A program made the translations under genes and the position numbers. From Gorsachius magnificus (lineage: Eukaryota > Chordata > Aves > Pelecaniformes > Ardeidae), in the NCBI GenBank assembly GCA_034008185.1, contig CM067084.1:71892612-71956611 (forward strand): a stretch of DNA of 64,000 nucleotides, in the 5' to 3' direction. Below are positions 26,128 to 38,500 of this stretch, piece after piece; the stretch's first letter is position 1, and each line of letters opens with the position of its first letter. The notes below the pieces were generated by a model. The model was not told the origin of the DNA, did not search any database, and saw nothing but the letters and a program-made list of their open reading frames with translations.

Positions 26128-26132
26128 TGGGG
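26128..26132 (+). repeat. Target-site duplication of LTR B, right copy
   Basis: TGGGG directly after the terminal ACGACA, identical to 25377-25381. Confidence 0.92.
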
Positions 26133-26652
26133 AGAGAATTGGAAGGGTAAAAGTCAGAAAACTCATGGGTTGAGAGAAAGACAGTTTAATGGGTAAAGCA
26201 TAAGCCGTGCATGCAAGCCAAGCAAAACAAGGAATTCATTCACCACTTCCCACCAGCAGGCAGGTGCTCAGCCATCCCCAGGACAGCAGGGCTCCATCAC
26301 ACGTAACGGTGACTTGGGGAGACAAATGCCATCACTCCAAACGTCCACCTCTTCCTTCCTGTTCCCCCAGCTTTACATGCTGAGCATGACTTCATATGGT
26401 GCGGGATATCCCTTTGGTCAGTTGGGGTCAGCTGTCCCGGCCGTGTCCCCTCCCAGCTTCTTGTGCCCCCCAGCCTCCTGGCTGGTGGGGTGGGGTGAGG
26501 AGCAGAACAGGCCTTGGCTCTGTGTAAGCCCTGCTCATCAGGAACGAAAACATCCTTGGGTTATCAATGCTGTTTCCAGCACAAATCCAAAACACAGCCC
26601 CATACCAGCTACTGTGAAGAAAGTTAACTCTATCTCAGCCAAAACCAGCACA

Positions 26653-26657
26653 GGCAG
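26653..26657 (+). repeat. Target-site duplication of LTR A, right copy
   Basis: GGCAG directly after the terminal GCACA of the outer LTR, identical to 25303-25307. Confidence 0.9.
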
Positions 26658-26688
26658 TAATTAAGTTCCTAAACTGTTTACTTCTGTT

Positions 26689-27314
26689 GGGGCTGCATCA
26701 TTTGGCGGGAAACAACCAGCAGGTCGAGGGAGGTGATTCTTCCCCTCTACTCTGCTCTCATGAGACTCTTCTTCTCTCTGGAGGACTGTGTTCAGCTCTG
26801 GGGCCCCCAACATAAGAAGGACATGGACCTATTGGAGTGAGTCCAGGGGAGGGCCATGAAGATGACTGGAGGGCTGGAGCACCTCCCGTACGAGGATGGG
26901 CTGAGAGAGTTGGGGTGGTTCAGCCTGGAGAGAGCTGAAGTTCCAGAGAAGGCACTGGGGAGACCTTAGAGCAGCCTCCCAGTAGCTGAAGGGGGCCTAC
27001 AAGGGAGATGAAGATGGACTTTTTACAAGGGCATGTACTGGTAGGACAAGGGGTAATGGCTTTAAACTGAAAGAGGGTAGATTTAGATTAGATATAAGGA
27101 AGCAATTCTTCACTGTGAGGGTGGTGAGGCAGTGGAACATGTTGCTCAGAGAAGCTGTGGATGTCCCCTCCCTGGAAGTGTTCAAGGCCAGGTTGGATGG
27201 GGCTTTGAGCAATCTGGTCTAGTGGAAGGTGTCCCTGCCCATGGCAGGGGGGTTGGAACTGGGTGATCTTTAAGGTCCCTTCCAACCAACCCAAACCATT
27301 CTAGGATTCTGTGA
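26689..27314 (+). mobile_element. CR1 LINE, 5'-truncated 3' fragment
   Basis: Forward CR1 copy covering the last part of ORF2 and the 3' end. It starts in the GGGCTGCATCA segment, continues through GAGGGAGGTGATTCT, the TTCAGCCTGGAGAG block and GACAAGGGGTAATGG, and ends in the CR1 tail, here decayed to CATTCTAGGATTCTGTGA. ORF2 is broken by several stops and small length changes, for example TGGAGTGAGTCC where an arginine or leucine run is expected. Its 3' untranslated sequence differs from the intact element, so it belongs to another, older subfamily. It lies only about 30 bp beyond LTR A. Confidence 0.93.
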
Positions 27315-28747
27315 AACCCACATATTCATCTATAATGCATAATGTCCTGAGCTATTCTAGCTGCTCATAGTTTAATTTGGAGAGTAGGTGTAAACACAGC
27401 TGGGATTAGACAATAGACTTACACTACCTAGAAATAAAGAAGGTATAGAAACCCCTGTGAAGAACTTCTCATGAAAGGACCTTAAAATAGAGCTTTCTTC
27501 CAGAGGGATTTGAAGTAAAAGCAATGTAGCAGCAGCAAATGCTGAAGGAGAACTGCTTTTGCTTTATACAGGTCCCAAACAGGGATTCAAGAGAGTGAAT
27601 TGATTTTGCAATTCCACAGGCTCTCAGGGAGAGAGAGAACAAAATATCTGAGGGTGATTATTGTGACCAGCCATGTAGTCTGGGGAGGAATTGGCAGCAG
27701 AGGGTAAGAAGCAAAAGTCACTGGGTCACAGCCACCCACCTGTGTACTGAGATCAGATTCTCCCAAAGGCCATGAGATAGTAAAAGCCACACAACAATCA
27801 CGACAGAAATGCAATGTCATCAAGTTTCACTGGATGAATGAGACTTTGGTAGCAAGGGCTTAGAATTTTTGCCAATTCTCTTGCTGTTCTGCCAGGGTTT
27901 TTTGCATACATGGGTTGTTTTTAAGCAGAGATTCTACCCGCAGATCATGTACAGCCACTCAATACCTGTCCAGAATAAAAAAATCTGCAACAGTCATTCC
28001 AGATGTGGAAGCATATACTTGTGTTTTCCACAACTACCTACACTTCCTTTCTACTGCAAGTGCCAAATTCTTTGTTGATTCAAAATTTGGGCTCAAGAAG
28101 AAAGTAGCATTTATCTTTAAATAAAGGCAGCTATAACAACTCTTTCAGTATTTTACAGCCTTGCCCAGCCATATCTCCTTTATTTGTTTTAATTCAAAAG
28201 GCTAAAGGTGAATTTTAGTTTATTAGAGTTGTATTCATTGTTTATTTTTGTGCTTAAATTTGTGCTTGGGTTTTATTGAGAAAAGAGAGGCTAAGAAAAT
28301 CAGACTTTAAGAGTCACGGATACATAAAATGTTACTAACCAAACACTATGAAGTGATGAAATGCTATATGATCACATGAATATTTAAAATGCAACTTATT
28401 ACTTAGTAGTTTACTTAGTTACTTTGCTCCCATTACAGTTGTTCTAGATAATTTCATTAAGAAACTCCCCTGTTCTTTCATAGTTTAGCTGTAATTGCCA
28501 AATGTGTGTTAGCTGCTAAATTGTTAGGCTGATATGAATGAAAATGTTATGATACTAAAGCATCCTCAGGCTGAAGATCAGTGGTATCAGTGAAACGCCA
28601 TCTGGGAATGGAAGCAAAGAATCTGAAACAGTAGACAGTGCCATGGACATGAGGTTTTCAGAACTCAGTCAAAAGAAGAGTTATGGTCTTTGCCCATTAC
28701 AGATGTCCTCTTAGATGAGTATTTTCAAAAAAACCATAAACTGCAGT
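27315..28747. other. Unique non-coding DNA
   Basis: AT-rich between two CR1 copies. No element boundary, RNA gene or plausible exon recognised. Confidence 0.55.
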
Positions 28748-29517
28748 GAGTTCAGTGGAGGATCACCAAGATGGCCATGGAGTGGAAGCACCAGCCCTAT
28801 GAGAAGAGGCTGAGGGACCTGGGCTTGTTCAGCCCCCAGCAGAGAGAACCTCTGGGAACCTAACAGCAGCCTGGAGGCTCTTCACAGTGGTGCATGGTTG
28901 GGCAATGAGACACAACAGGTTGGTAGAGAGCAGCAAGGGCTGGCTGCTCCCAAAGGGCTGGTGAGCTGGGAACTCAGGGTGGCCCCAGTGCAGGCAATGC
29001 CTCACGGATAGGGCACAGCCCTCCAGGTTCTGGACACAGCAGGCAGAGCCAGGTGCTTGGGCCGCCACAGCAAGTGATGAACCAGATCCAGGATCCCTCC
29101 ATGGAATCCAGCCAGGAGCAAAGGAAGACAGGGCCAGAGACAAGGCTAGAGACAAGGCTACAACACATGTCCAAAGTACCCAGGACTGGGTGCTAAGTCT
29201 TAGCTTAAATGCAGCTTTCAGGCCCATGGGCAGCAGTGTGGCTGGGGTCCCAGGTGAGACCTGTCATGGGAATTAAGTCCTAAGAGTGGCCTCAGAGGCC
29301 AGGCCCAGGCATACATTGAAACCAGAGAGGTTCAGACTCCATCCAAGGAGAAACTTTTTCACTGGGAAGAGAGTCAAACAGTGAGACAGGTTGCCCAGGG
29401 GGGTAGTCCCTGTCCTGCAGAGGTTTTCCAAACCCAACTGTGTAAGTCCCTGATCATCCTGGTCTGACGTCCCAGCTGACCCAGTTTTGAAACAGAGGCA
29501 CCTTCCAGTCTGACTTC
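28748..29517 (+). mobile_element. CR1 LINE 3' fragment interrupted by an insertion
   Basis: The left part (28748-28919) matches CR1 ORF2 at GATCACCAAGATGG, CCCTATGAGAAGAGGCTGAG and GGGCTTGTTCAGCC. The right part (29306-29517) resumes with CATTGAAACCAGAGAGG, TTTTTCACTGG, CAGGTTGCCCAGG and CTGGTCTGACGTCCCAGCTGA, ending before the terminal repeat, which is lost. Related CR1 copies have these two parts directly adjoining, so the 386 bp between them are an insertion. This is an old, degenerate subfamily with no open frame. Confidence 0.85.
28920..29305. mobile_element. Unidentified 386-bp insertion inside a CR1
   Basis: A GC-rich block splits the CR1. The tetramer CAGG stands on both sides (28916-28919 and 29306-29309), fitting a 4-bp target duplication; a fifth base differs (A versus C). 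Inside is a perfect 12-bp tandem duplication of AGAGACAAGGCT at 29136-29159. The ends do not show TG...CA, so a complete LTR is not supported. A long minus-strand frame (28829-29227) crosses the left junction and has no recognisable domain. It may be a short non-autonomous element, or a captured host fragment; I cannot place it in a family. Confidence 0.5.
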
Positions 29518-31061
29518 TTATGAGAGCTTGTGTTTCTGTAAAATTTAAGTGACAGCATTTAACTTTATCACAGTTGTCATATTTCATACGAGTGCATATA
29601 TGTACCAGCGGCCTTCGACTTACACCAGTAAAGATACTGAGAGTTAGACACTGATTCACTTCCTTCGAGAGAGACCTACTAGACATAATTTCTACAGCCA
29701 AGAGATAGAGCAAAAAGGAGACAAGACTTGTATTTTAATATTCATTTGTCTTGCCTTGTGTAACCTGTACATGATACAAAGTGCTTTTATCTGTCTTCAT
29801 GTTTTGAATGGATTTATCTTGTTGCTCCTAAACATCTTTTGTATGCCTTTTACACCCTCCATAGAATATTGTTGCTTCTTTAACAGTTTGGTACACTCTG
29901 AGAGGCTTCAAAATAACACGTATTTCCTTATGAAGTCTGTGATTTTTCATTTGGTGAGATGTGTTACAATGGCTATTTAATTATAATGGAAGGTAACTGA
30001 TCGACTTCTTTGCATTTACCAGCAGTGAATGGAAACATTTCTATTAATTTGCTGCTGTGTGCTCTGCCATTGCCACTGATGCATGCAAATAGCTCTGATA
30101 AGAATACAGATGAATGCTACTTCAGGGGATGGGGGAGTGTCACCAGGGCAAGGGAAATGTGTTGCAGGCCCATGATTTTTGTTTTAATAAAAAGATAGCA
30201 GATGAGTATGTGGTTCTCACCTCATGATATTTTATTGTTAGTGTTGCTGTTTAATTTCAGATGTGTTCAAGTAGATCAGAACACTGGGAAGGTTTCCTCT
30301 GCACTGTGCCCACCTCACCTAAATAGGCATTGGTTCACCTTTGGCTATTCCTTGCTGGTGGCCTGGATTGCCCCAAAGCAAAACTTCTCTGGAGACCCAG
30401 TTCACTGTTGTCTGCCTCAGTTTACCAGGGCCTGGCTCCCCTTGTGGCCTCTTAGGCAGGTACAGCTGCCTACAGCTCAGAATAGCAGCTTTTTCTATCC
30501 ACCCCATGGAATGAATTGTAAATAATTCCTGAGGAACACCACAGCAGCACGAATAACTCCAGTGCAGACTGCATATACCATAAAGCAGCTCATTAGATTC
30601 ATTATCCAGGTAATCAGTCGCTGGACCCAGCTGCATCTCTGGTTTTATATATGGGGAAAGAAAGAGATATATTGTTAAAGGCCAAATATATGTTTCTATC
30701 TGTCTCTGATAATCAAGGTATCTGAAACCTGAATGACACAGAACTGTGACCAGTTTATCTGCATGCCTTGTTTTTCTTAATCCTGTTCCCCAAAGTACCA
30801 TCTTATTCTTAAAGCATTAAGAAAAGATCACTCTAAATCTGTGCCTTGCATATAAAATTCAAAACAGAGCCTCAGCTTCTCCTCCTGCAGTGACTTCCTT
30901 TGTTCTTGGTTTCATGTATGAGAGAGAGAGGCTCTCTGGAGAGGGGGAGCAACTTATAGCTGCCACTTCCAATGGCATTCCAGTTAGATATTAAAAGATT
31001 TTTTACTATGTCACTTCTCAGTTTTCCTGGAGGTAAGTAATCTTTTTTTTTTTTTTCACTT
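29518..31061. other. Unique non-coding DNA
   Basis: Frames to 160 codons on the minus strand (30319-30801) show no domain and are likely chance. A poly(T) run of 14 lies just inside the right edge, near 31039-31053. No repeat boundary was recognised. Confidence 0.5.
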
Positions 31062-31607
31062 TTCTTCAGAGACCCTGTTTTCTAGCTTCACAATCTTTGT
31101 TCTTGTTGATATCCTTCCTATGTCATGCTGCCCCAAACTGAATTCAGCACTCCCACTACAGCCCTATAAAGCAGAAGGACTTACTTGTTTCACACGACGT
31201 TTTATCAGGAAAAACGCTTGGTTCTTTTCCCGACACACTGGCATTATTGATTCATGCCTGATGCGTGGGCCATTATCTATGATGGATCCTTTTCCTGAGG
31301 ACATTTTCACCAGCTATATAACAATAAGGGGCTATTCCTGAACGAGCACAGAGCATCCTCATCAGATTGCATCCAGTTCCTTACTGTTGTCAAGATCAGC
31401 TTAAATACTCATCCAGCCATCCAGAGAATCTGCAAGGTGTGTAAGCAGCACTTCCATGCCATCATTCAGTCCATCAATAAAAGTACTAAACGGCATCACA
31501 GCCACGATGGATCTCAAGGTTCCCCACGACACAACTGTGCACACTCGTTGCACAACTGGTATCTGTTTCTTGAAGTCTTCAGCCAGTTTTGCACCCCTTA
31601 AATGTCT
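31062..31607 (-). mobile_element. Ancient CR1/L3-type LINE fossil, reverse-transcriptase region
   Basis: On the minus strand a stretch of codons at 31401-31613 reads VSWGTLRS, then FSTFIDGLNDG, then LLTHLADSLDGW. These line up in order and spacing with [17 protein letters not shown] and [12 protein letters not shown] of the intact element at 9491-12520. The catalytic pair DD has become DS and the loop PQG has become SWG, so it cannot be active. To the right edge in element order the DNA also follows the old CR1/L3 pattern (for example GATCCTTTTCCTGAGGACATTTTC on the forward strand). Identity at DNA level is low, so this is an old insertion that predates most avian CR1 subfamilies. The ends are approximate. 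Confidence 0.72.
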
Positions 31608-34600
31608 TTCCATTACAAATCTCTATTTCACAAATGAAATAGCCTGAGTTTTGGGAAAAGAAAATGAGGCAGGGAAAGATTTTGAATAAAATTTGAAGTT
31701 TAGAAAAATGAAAGACAAGTAAAATTACTTATCAGTCACTTACCCAGTAGGGTCTCGGGTATACTAATAATAATAGACATCAGTTGTAAAGCCCTAAGCC
31801 CTTCATTCAGTAAAGAAGAGCTGTTTTTCTCAACCTCAGGCAAGACAAGTTTTAAAAAGGCAGCTGGCTTATTAAACATTAACTCAGGTGCATTTATGAA
31901 AAAAAAACCACTTACCTCCTTTGTGATTCTGTTCACAATAAGCACAACTATTATCATATTTTATCATTAAGCTATCATGAGATTTGGAAACAAAATCTGC
32001 TTAACGGGAAAGGAGGCTTTCATAAAGAAAAGGCTCATTTAAAGTTCCTTATAACCATATGAGGCTGTTTAAAATTTCCAGGTCCAGGCACTCCAAAATG
32101 ACAAGGGTCATCTTTGGAGGAAGCACTGTTGCTAGGAGACTCAAGCCACGAAGTAGCACAACAGCTTGTAATTTACTCCTTTTGTCAAAGGATGTTTAAG
32201 ACAAATGTACTCACCGGAATGTGCTACGCTTTTACCAGGTCTGCATAATTCCACATGAAAAGGAACGCAACCTTGCCTCATTGTCCTCTAACCCCTGCCC
32301 AAACCCCTGAACTCACACCGAAAGGGGAGTTGCGCATTCCCTTTTCTTGGAGCAGAAGTATTTTGCAGTACCCCTTTCCCAGGTCATCCCACTCCATTAA
32401 AGACTCCCAAAGGCAACTGGCCCTAATGGGCAAGATAAATGGGTGCAGGGAATGGGAGTCAGCTATTTAAGAGGCTGGGATTTAAAAGGTAGCCCAGTAT
32501 AGAAGGGACAAGAGGACTTCAGGAGGGAGCAGCCTGTAAGGTAAGACTAAAATGTTGCCCCAACTGGAGGAGAGGACCCAGTCCCTCATATCTGGTGGAA
32601 AAGATGTTTGGGAATTTTTGCTTGGACAGATGTGGCTGTGGATCAGCCTCCAGATGCAGAGAAGCACAAGCTGAATGCAATAGCCTATTTGTACTTGATG
32701 ACCTCAGGAATCTGGTATCAGAAAACCACCACCTTTCTTTGAGCAGTGCCCACCGGTGCAATACTTTCAGTCAAAGGCACAGTCCTGGGGCATCGTCAGC
32801 CTCATCATGAAAAAATACCTTCAGAAATTATTTTTAAGAAGTGAAATGAAAGTGCTGAAGGCAGTCTGCCCTTAATCCTGAAATAACTACAGAGATTCGT
32901 GGGCACCTTTACTGTGAGATTACTGAGAAGGTTCCAGCACAAGAGAACTAATACGAAGCAGAAAGTAATGAAACTAGGACATTCTCAAAGGGACGAGTTA
33001 TTCACAAGTCTCTGTACCTCTAGATGGCCAAATTCCGTGAAAATTCTAACTGGGGGTGGGTGGAGAGATTCTTAAAAAAAAAAAGAAAAAAAAAAAAAGA
33101 AAAAAAGGCCAGAAAATGTTGCAGCCAACTGAGACACTTCCATGCCAAGATACTGACAACATGACACTGGAATAGACTGTTCCCAGGAAGGCCTTCAGGG
33201 TCCAAAGAACAGCACATAGCAGAAAGGAAGATGGGGAAATGGCCAGAGGGAGACATGCACAGTTGCTGGCCCAGGTGACTACCGTTTTGAACTAATCTAC
33301 CTGGATGGGAGCTGGCCTTTTCATTATTTACACAGCCTAGCTACCAGGTTCTAGCAAAACAACTTGAAGAATTTCACTACATGTATATTTTTCTTGATTA
33401 GCAACAGAACTGAATATGTGTTTACTTAACATCAAGTCAAGTTGTGATTATTCCAAGCCAGCTGCCTCTCAGGGAATATCACCAAATAAGATTCTATAAA
33501 TGATTTAATGACATGATAGGGAAAGTTTGTTTCTTACACATCCACCCGGGTTATTCACCGGAGACTGGAAAATACATAACACTATCACATTTATTAGGTC
33601 ATAGGTCTCAGAGAGTTAACCAAGAGGGGCTTAAGCACAGAAAAGTCCATCTCAATGATCAAATAATGCACAAACTGTGACATCCATGTAAATGACAGCA
33701 AACGGGGAGAAACTGGAAATAGTGAATTTTATGCAAGTTTAAAAAATCATTGTTTGAATATGCTACTTGGCTGCCCTAATAACCTTATTATAAATAACTA
33801 TTAGAGTCCAAACAACTGGTGGCTGGAGCCAGTATTAGTAATGGCATGAAAGAGGAGAAGTGCTCATCACAAAAGGCTGTTTACCCAAACTGGGGGCAGG
33901 AGGAAGGCATCTGGTTCTGCCTCTGCATGAATGGGAGTGAAGGCACTATGAGGTCTGAGGGGGGTGTGCATGAAGGAAAGAAAGCTGAGTTAAGGATTCT
34001 GGGCTCTGTAATGATATTAATTGAATATAAGTGTTGAAAATAAGTAGATTTCAAGTTTTATTCTTTTGTAAGAACTTCTGTCTCTGTAGCTAGTTTTGGA
34101 TGAACTGTCAGACTCCTCGCTGGCAGAAAAAACTTTAGTAGGCTGATAATGAGCTTTTATTAAAGATCTTCATTTTGGTTAAGAAAATAACTTCTGCAGT
34201 CTAGTGTCAGCCAGAGAGCTGCTTTCAATGGTTTCCCCATTTCACATGAAGTTTGGGATTGCATTTCTTCCCCTTACCATGAACTGTGAGAAACATGAGC
34301 ACATAAACCATACTAGCACATGAAAAATATGACAGCATTCCCTTAATATTGCCTATATAGAGCTCTTCTGCTGAACCCAAGCAGGATGAAGGCAAAATAC
34401 TCAACAAAAGCTATGAAATGAAAATCAGTGGAATGAATATTTATTCGTGCTTGTTATTCCTTTTGTCCTTCCTTTTATACTCTCCTTCCTCTTCCTTGTA
34501 TTTTTTCCCAGCTTCTTTAAGTCCAGCTTACGGGTTAACTACTTTGTATGTCTTGCCTCTACTCCTCATTGTGTTGAGCACTGGGAAGCCATATACCAAA

Positions 34601-35471
34601 ATACTGCTTTTGCCCAATGGCCACCCAGATGCAAACCAGAACACAGGAGGCTGGGGAAAACAAAACCTCTATCAGGAGTGCTGGATAATACAGAGAGGAA
34701 CAATCTGCACACCAGAAAACTACAGGGTTCTCCAGCCTAATCAGGAAGGAAATCTAAATAATCAGGGTGCTTACTGGGTTAATAAATACATCTTATTTCA
34801 TAAGTATATGATGAATGGGATTCCTTATAAATTGGTAATTATTAGGCTTTAATAGTTCATACGGTCTGAAGTGCTTAAAATTAATGAGACATTTGTTCTT
34901 AGGCAAGTAGCTTGCTAAGAAAATGCCTTTTATTTTCTTTTTATTTTTTTAAACTATGAATCCTGTGGATTGATTAATAGCAAATGACCTCGTTTTTGCA
35001 AGGATGTTTTGTGCTTTTGCTGTGAATCCTGCCCCTGTAGTCTACACATAGGTGATGGAAAGGCTTAATAAGTATGGCACATCATCAGCAGATCTGCTGT
35101 GACAGTAATAGAGACCCGTGTACCTCTGCACAAACTGTATGGTCTGTAGCTATAGTGCAAAAACTTTAAAGTGCTAAAGTTTAAAACCAATTCTCTGACA
35201 TGGAAAGTACAGGACAGACAAAGAGCTTAATAAAATGTTTAGACTGGATGCAGAACTTGGCTTAGCCTTGACAAATAAGTAGTCTGAATTGCTATATTCT
35301 GTAGAGAGATGGGAGCCAGAAGCATGCAGTGCGGAATGAGATATTTGCTGTTAGCAGCTCACCTTTGCAAGGGGGGCACTCAGCACCAGAGGCATAGCCT
35401 GCTGGTTGGAGGGCACACTCCCGAAATGGGAGGGGGGGGGGAAATGAAGTGCCATGGAGAGAAGGATTAAT
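31608..35471. other. Unique non-coding DNA with A-rich and G-rich tracts
   Basis: Contains an A-rich purine tract at 33074-33106 and a G10 run at 35432-35441. Frames up to 144 codons (34418-34852) begin with a hydrophobic, serine-rich low-complexity stretch and have no recognised domain. No element boundary seen. Confidence 0.5.
33074..33106. repeat. A-rich simple tract with single G interruptions
   Basis: Three runs of A separated by single G bases; no retrocopy recognised beside it. Confidence 0.88.
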
Positions 35472-35513
35472 AGAACAGAACAGAACAGAATAGAATAGAA
35501 TAGAATAGAATAG
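35472..35513. repeat. Pentamer microsatellite (AGAAC)3(AGAAT)5
   Basis: Three AGAAC units followed by five AGAAT units, ending AG. It adjoins the CR1 tail below and has the composition of the reversed CR1 terminal repeat, so it probably grew from it by slippage. Confidence 0.9.
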
Positions 35514-35550
35514 TTCAGTTGGAAGGGACCTTCAATGATCATCTCATCCA
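35472..35550 (-). mobile_element. CR1 3' tail fragment with expanded end
   Basis: After the pentamer array comes TTCAGTTGGAAGGGACCTTC and AATGATCATCTCATCCAA, the reverse complement of a CR1 3' untranslated end. Only about 37 bp of CR1 body remain, so this is a very short 5'-truncated copy. Confidence 0.82.
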
Positions 35551-38500
35551 AAGAAGGTACCCTGTAAAAGAAAATCTGTGGATACTCCATAATTTGATAT
35601 CCACTCTACATGCTGCTCTAGAAGCCAGCAAATGAAGATATAAACACCACACAGCTACCAGATGGGTAATTTACATGCTGCACTAAAATATATTATTGGT
35701 TCCATAGGACTGAGATTCAATTCCTAGAAGAAAATAGCAAAATGGTTACTGATTCATTGTTCAATCTAATGAATTTGAAAGGTCCCTAATAGCTAATATT
35801 AAGAAAGTCCCCTATGAAAACTTAAAAAGGCAGTCTATAAGGAAGCTCTTTGCCAGAACAGCATGGTGAACTCTCTTGTCCACTTTCCAACTTACAAAAT
35901 GAAGCTAAAAATAGATACTCAGCGCTGGACTATAACAGCCTGTAGCCCTGACCCCATTAAAATAAATAGGGTTATCTCACGTTCCTTGCTTCAAAGCTAT
36001 TCCTAGAATAGTTTCTATAATATAGTCATTCTTTGCTCTTTCAGAGTGATAACTCCAAGTCTCTGACGAGTGCACACCCCAGCACCCTCATTCCCTATAA
36101 TGACTGTAAGATTTTGCAAGATGAGAAATTCCAGAACAATTATCTGAGTAGACATTTTCTGTGTCTCCTCCTGTGTTATACAGCCAGGAGTTCCTCCCCG
36201 GGGCAGGTAACATGTTCCTCAGGGATACCAAATTAAGGGGTTTGACTTGGGTCTCAGTGTTAACCCAACCCTGGCTCACCAGCTCCAGACAGACGTCCAG
36301 AGCAAGAACAGAGAAGTTCTGTCGTTGCTGTTGTTGCTGCCCACCCATTGCTGTGGTCTGCAGAGCCCAGCATATCAGCAGTGGGAGGGTGACCAGTTCT
36401 CCCTTCCAGGGGATGGTGTCCATACCTCAAATTTGCAGTCAGTCTCGAAAGCTTACCTATTCAAACGTATGACAAATTACACTTAACAATGTCCAAGTTA
36501 GAAAGGTGTTCAGCACTGATTCCAATCATACACTCTGCCAAGGTGAAAAAACACAAGAGATCTGTTGAAGCTTGGTTCCCCGTGCACATCCCAATCCCTC
36601 AGTCCCTCACTGTCACTCACATCTTTGTTCATTTGCATCTTAAATATAATTATATTCAGAGCAAAATCGCAGTGCATGAATTCATTCCATATTTACCTTC
36701 CAGTCTCAGGAAAGTCATCAGTTCACATACTGGGAGCAGCTCTAAAAGCACTGGCGCTCCAGCACCTGTGTTGGGTTTCTTTTGACCTCGTAGTAACTCT
36801 GCAGGGGCTTGGGGTTTTGTCAGCGTGAGATTCTCTGTCAAACATCTCAGCATAGCTGTAATTATGAAGCCATTTACTTAGTACAGCTTTTGACATGCAT
36901 TTTCTAATTTATAGATGCCTTGAAGATAATTGCTTAATTTCCTTAAAAGTAAATCTGAAATGGGAATAAACTGGACTGCTACACTGGTCATATTTCAGTT
37001 TAATGAAAAGAGATGTGGACATGTTTTAGAAGTAAACAAACTATGGAGATATAATGGGTATGGCCACTTAGGCTGATTGAAAAATGAGTTAATATTGGTC
37101 ACATTAGTGTGGGCAAAAGTGGCTTCCCTCTTGAAAAATAATTATGTTTTTCTGTCCAGCTGCAGCAAAGTAGATGGGGAGCTTAGATTGGTTTGTTTGG
37201 TCAAAAGATGACAAGAGTATGGAGGTAGATCTGTACTTTTAATTTAGGTTCATTTTTTAATAGAAAAATGACATTTTGAAACAAAGCCAAAGTTATCTTC
37301 AAATTCACTGAGATGCAATACTTGGATACTTGAATATTTTCCTCCACTTTTTGTGGCCTAAGCCATTTACCATATTGCATTTGAACTGGAAAAACGGCTT
37401 AGTTCTCCCCACACAGCTCAAGTTTTAATTGAATGTATTTCACCCACAAAATAATACCAGTCTTCCTCTTTTGGGAGCATAAATAAATAATTTAAAATGT
37501 GTTGTATTCACAACCAATCATTTTCACCAGTTACACAACCATACTGCATTTTGCTTTGAAAGATTCAGCTATTAGTGCCCAGGGATATGGCAGCAAGTGA
37601 CCAGGCTGTCTTGAGAAATCAAAAAGCAATAATGTCCCATCTTCCTCAAGTGGTCAGGAGTAAAGTTATTATTGGTGTTTGCCCTTCTGTTACCATCATT
37701 TTTCCATCATACTTGTTTCCATTCCACACAGCTTAGAAAGGGAATATCTTATCTTGAGGCTTCCTTTTCTACACCCTGAGCAAATGCTAAATGAGATTAT
37801 GTCCTGCTTCAAGAGCTTACAAAACAGATGAGACACAGCGGAAGGAGAAATTGCACCAACAGCCTAAGAGACATGGCAGGTCAGTGGCTGAGCAATGAGT
37901 CCTTCTGTCTCCGGACTTGCCGAGCGTCCCACGCTACCATGTCTGACTGCAGGCTACCCTCTTGCCTCTTTGTCAGCACCGGGACTAGAGGAGTTCAGGT
38001 TGAAATCCAGGCAGCTTGGCTCTGTAATAGTTATAAACACAGTCATTAGCCAGGAAACTACCCCAGTAAAGCCACTGGAACCGGCAATGAACACATTGCT
38101 GCTCTGCTGTCCCAGTGCTCTATTAATGACCATTCGATGCAGCATCTCACAGCTGCATCAGGAGTTCCTCATGCTGAGTGGGGTTAAAGCTGAATTAATT
38201 AGTTTAAATATAGAGGAATTAGAAATGAGTTCAAAAGATCCTCTAAGGCCAGCATAACTGAAAATACTGGGAAAGACTTTAAATTGCTCCAAGCAGAATG
38301 TGAACTTTGTAGGTTTGTTTGTATAATGATCATGATAGTTATCTTGCATTTAGAGTCTGACTTCCCAAACCAAGACCCATTTAAAATGCCACAGAGGATC
38401 TGAAATGTCTTGCTTTAATACCAAGAGAAAATGAGCACTGAGAGGTCACCAGAGCTGTACAGCTGGCGCAGTCTGCTGTCCTCCAGAATATGTTCCTTGA

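Larger units (their letters stand above)
25308..26652 (-). mobile_element. Solo LTR family A, split by a nested LTR
   Basis: The outer LTR begins TGTCGTGGTTTAACCGC and ends AAACCAGCACA. Without the inserted element and one copy of its duplication it is about 594 bp, close to the 573-bp sister at 2684-3256, and the two align on both sides of the insertion. Minus orientation is inferred from the family's usual 5' end. The pentamer GGCAG on both sides is a perfect target duplication, so this insertion has not been rearranged since. A 5-bp duplication fits class III (ERVL-like) elements but does not exclude others. The TATA-like site reads ATGTAAAG on the minus strand. No retroviral internal region is present, so recombination between two LTRs most likely removed it. 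Confidence 0.92.

Noticed and set aside
28829..29227. 132-codon minus-strand frame with a hydrophobic segment
   Set aside because: It spans the junction of a CR1 and an inserted block, and the repetitive hydrophobic part comes from the 12-bp tandem duplication.
30319..30801. 160-codon minus-strand frame
   Set aside because: No domain, irregular composition, no splice context and no start context; most likely chance.
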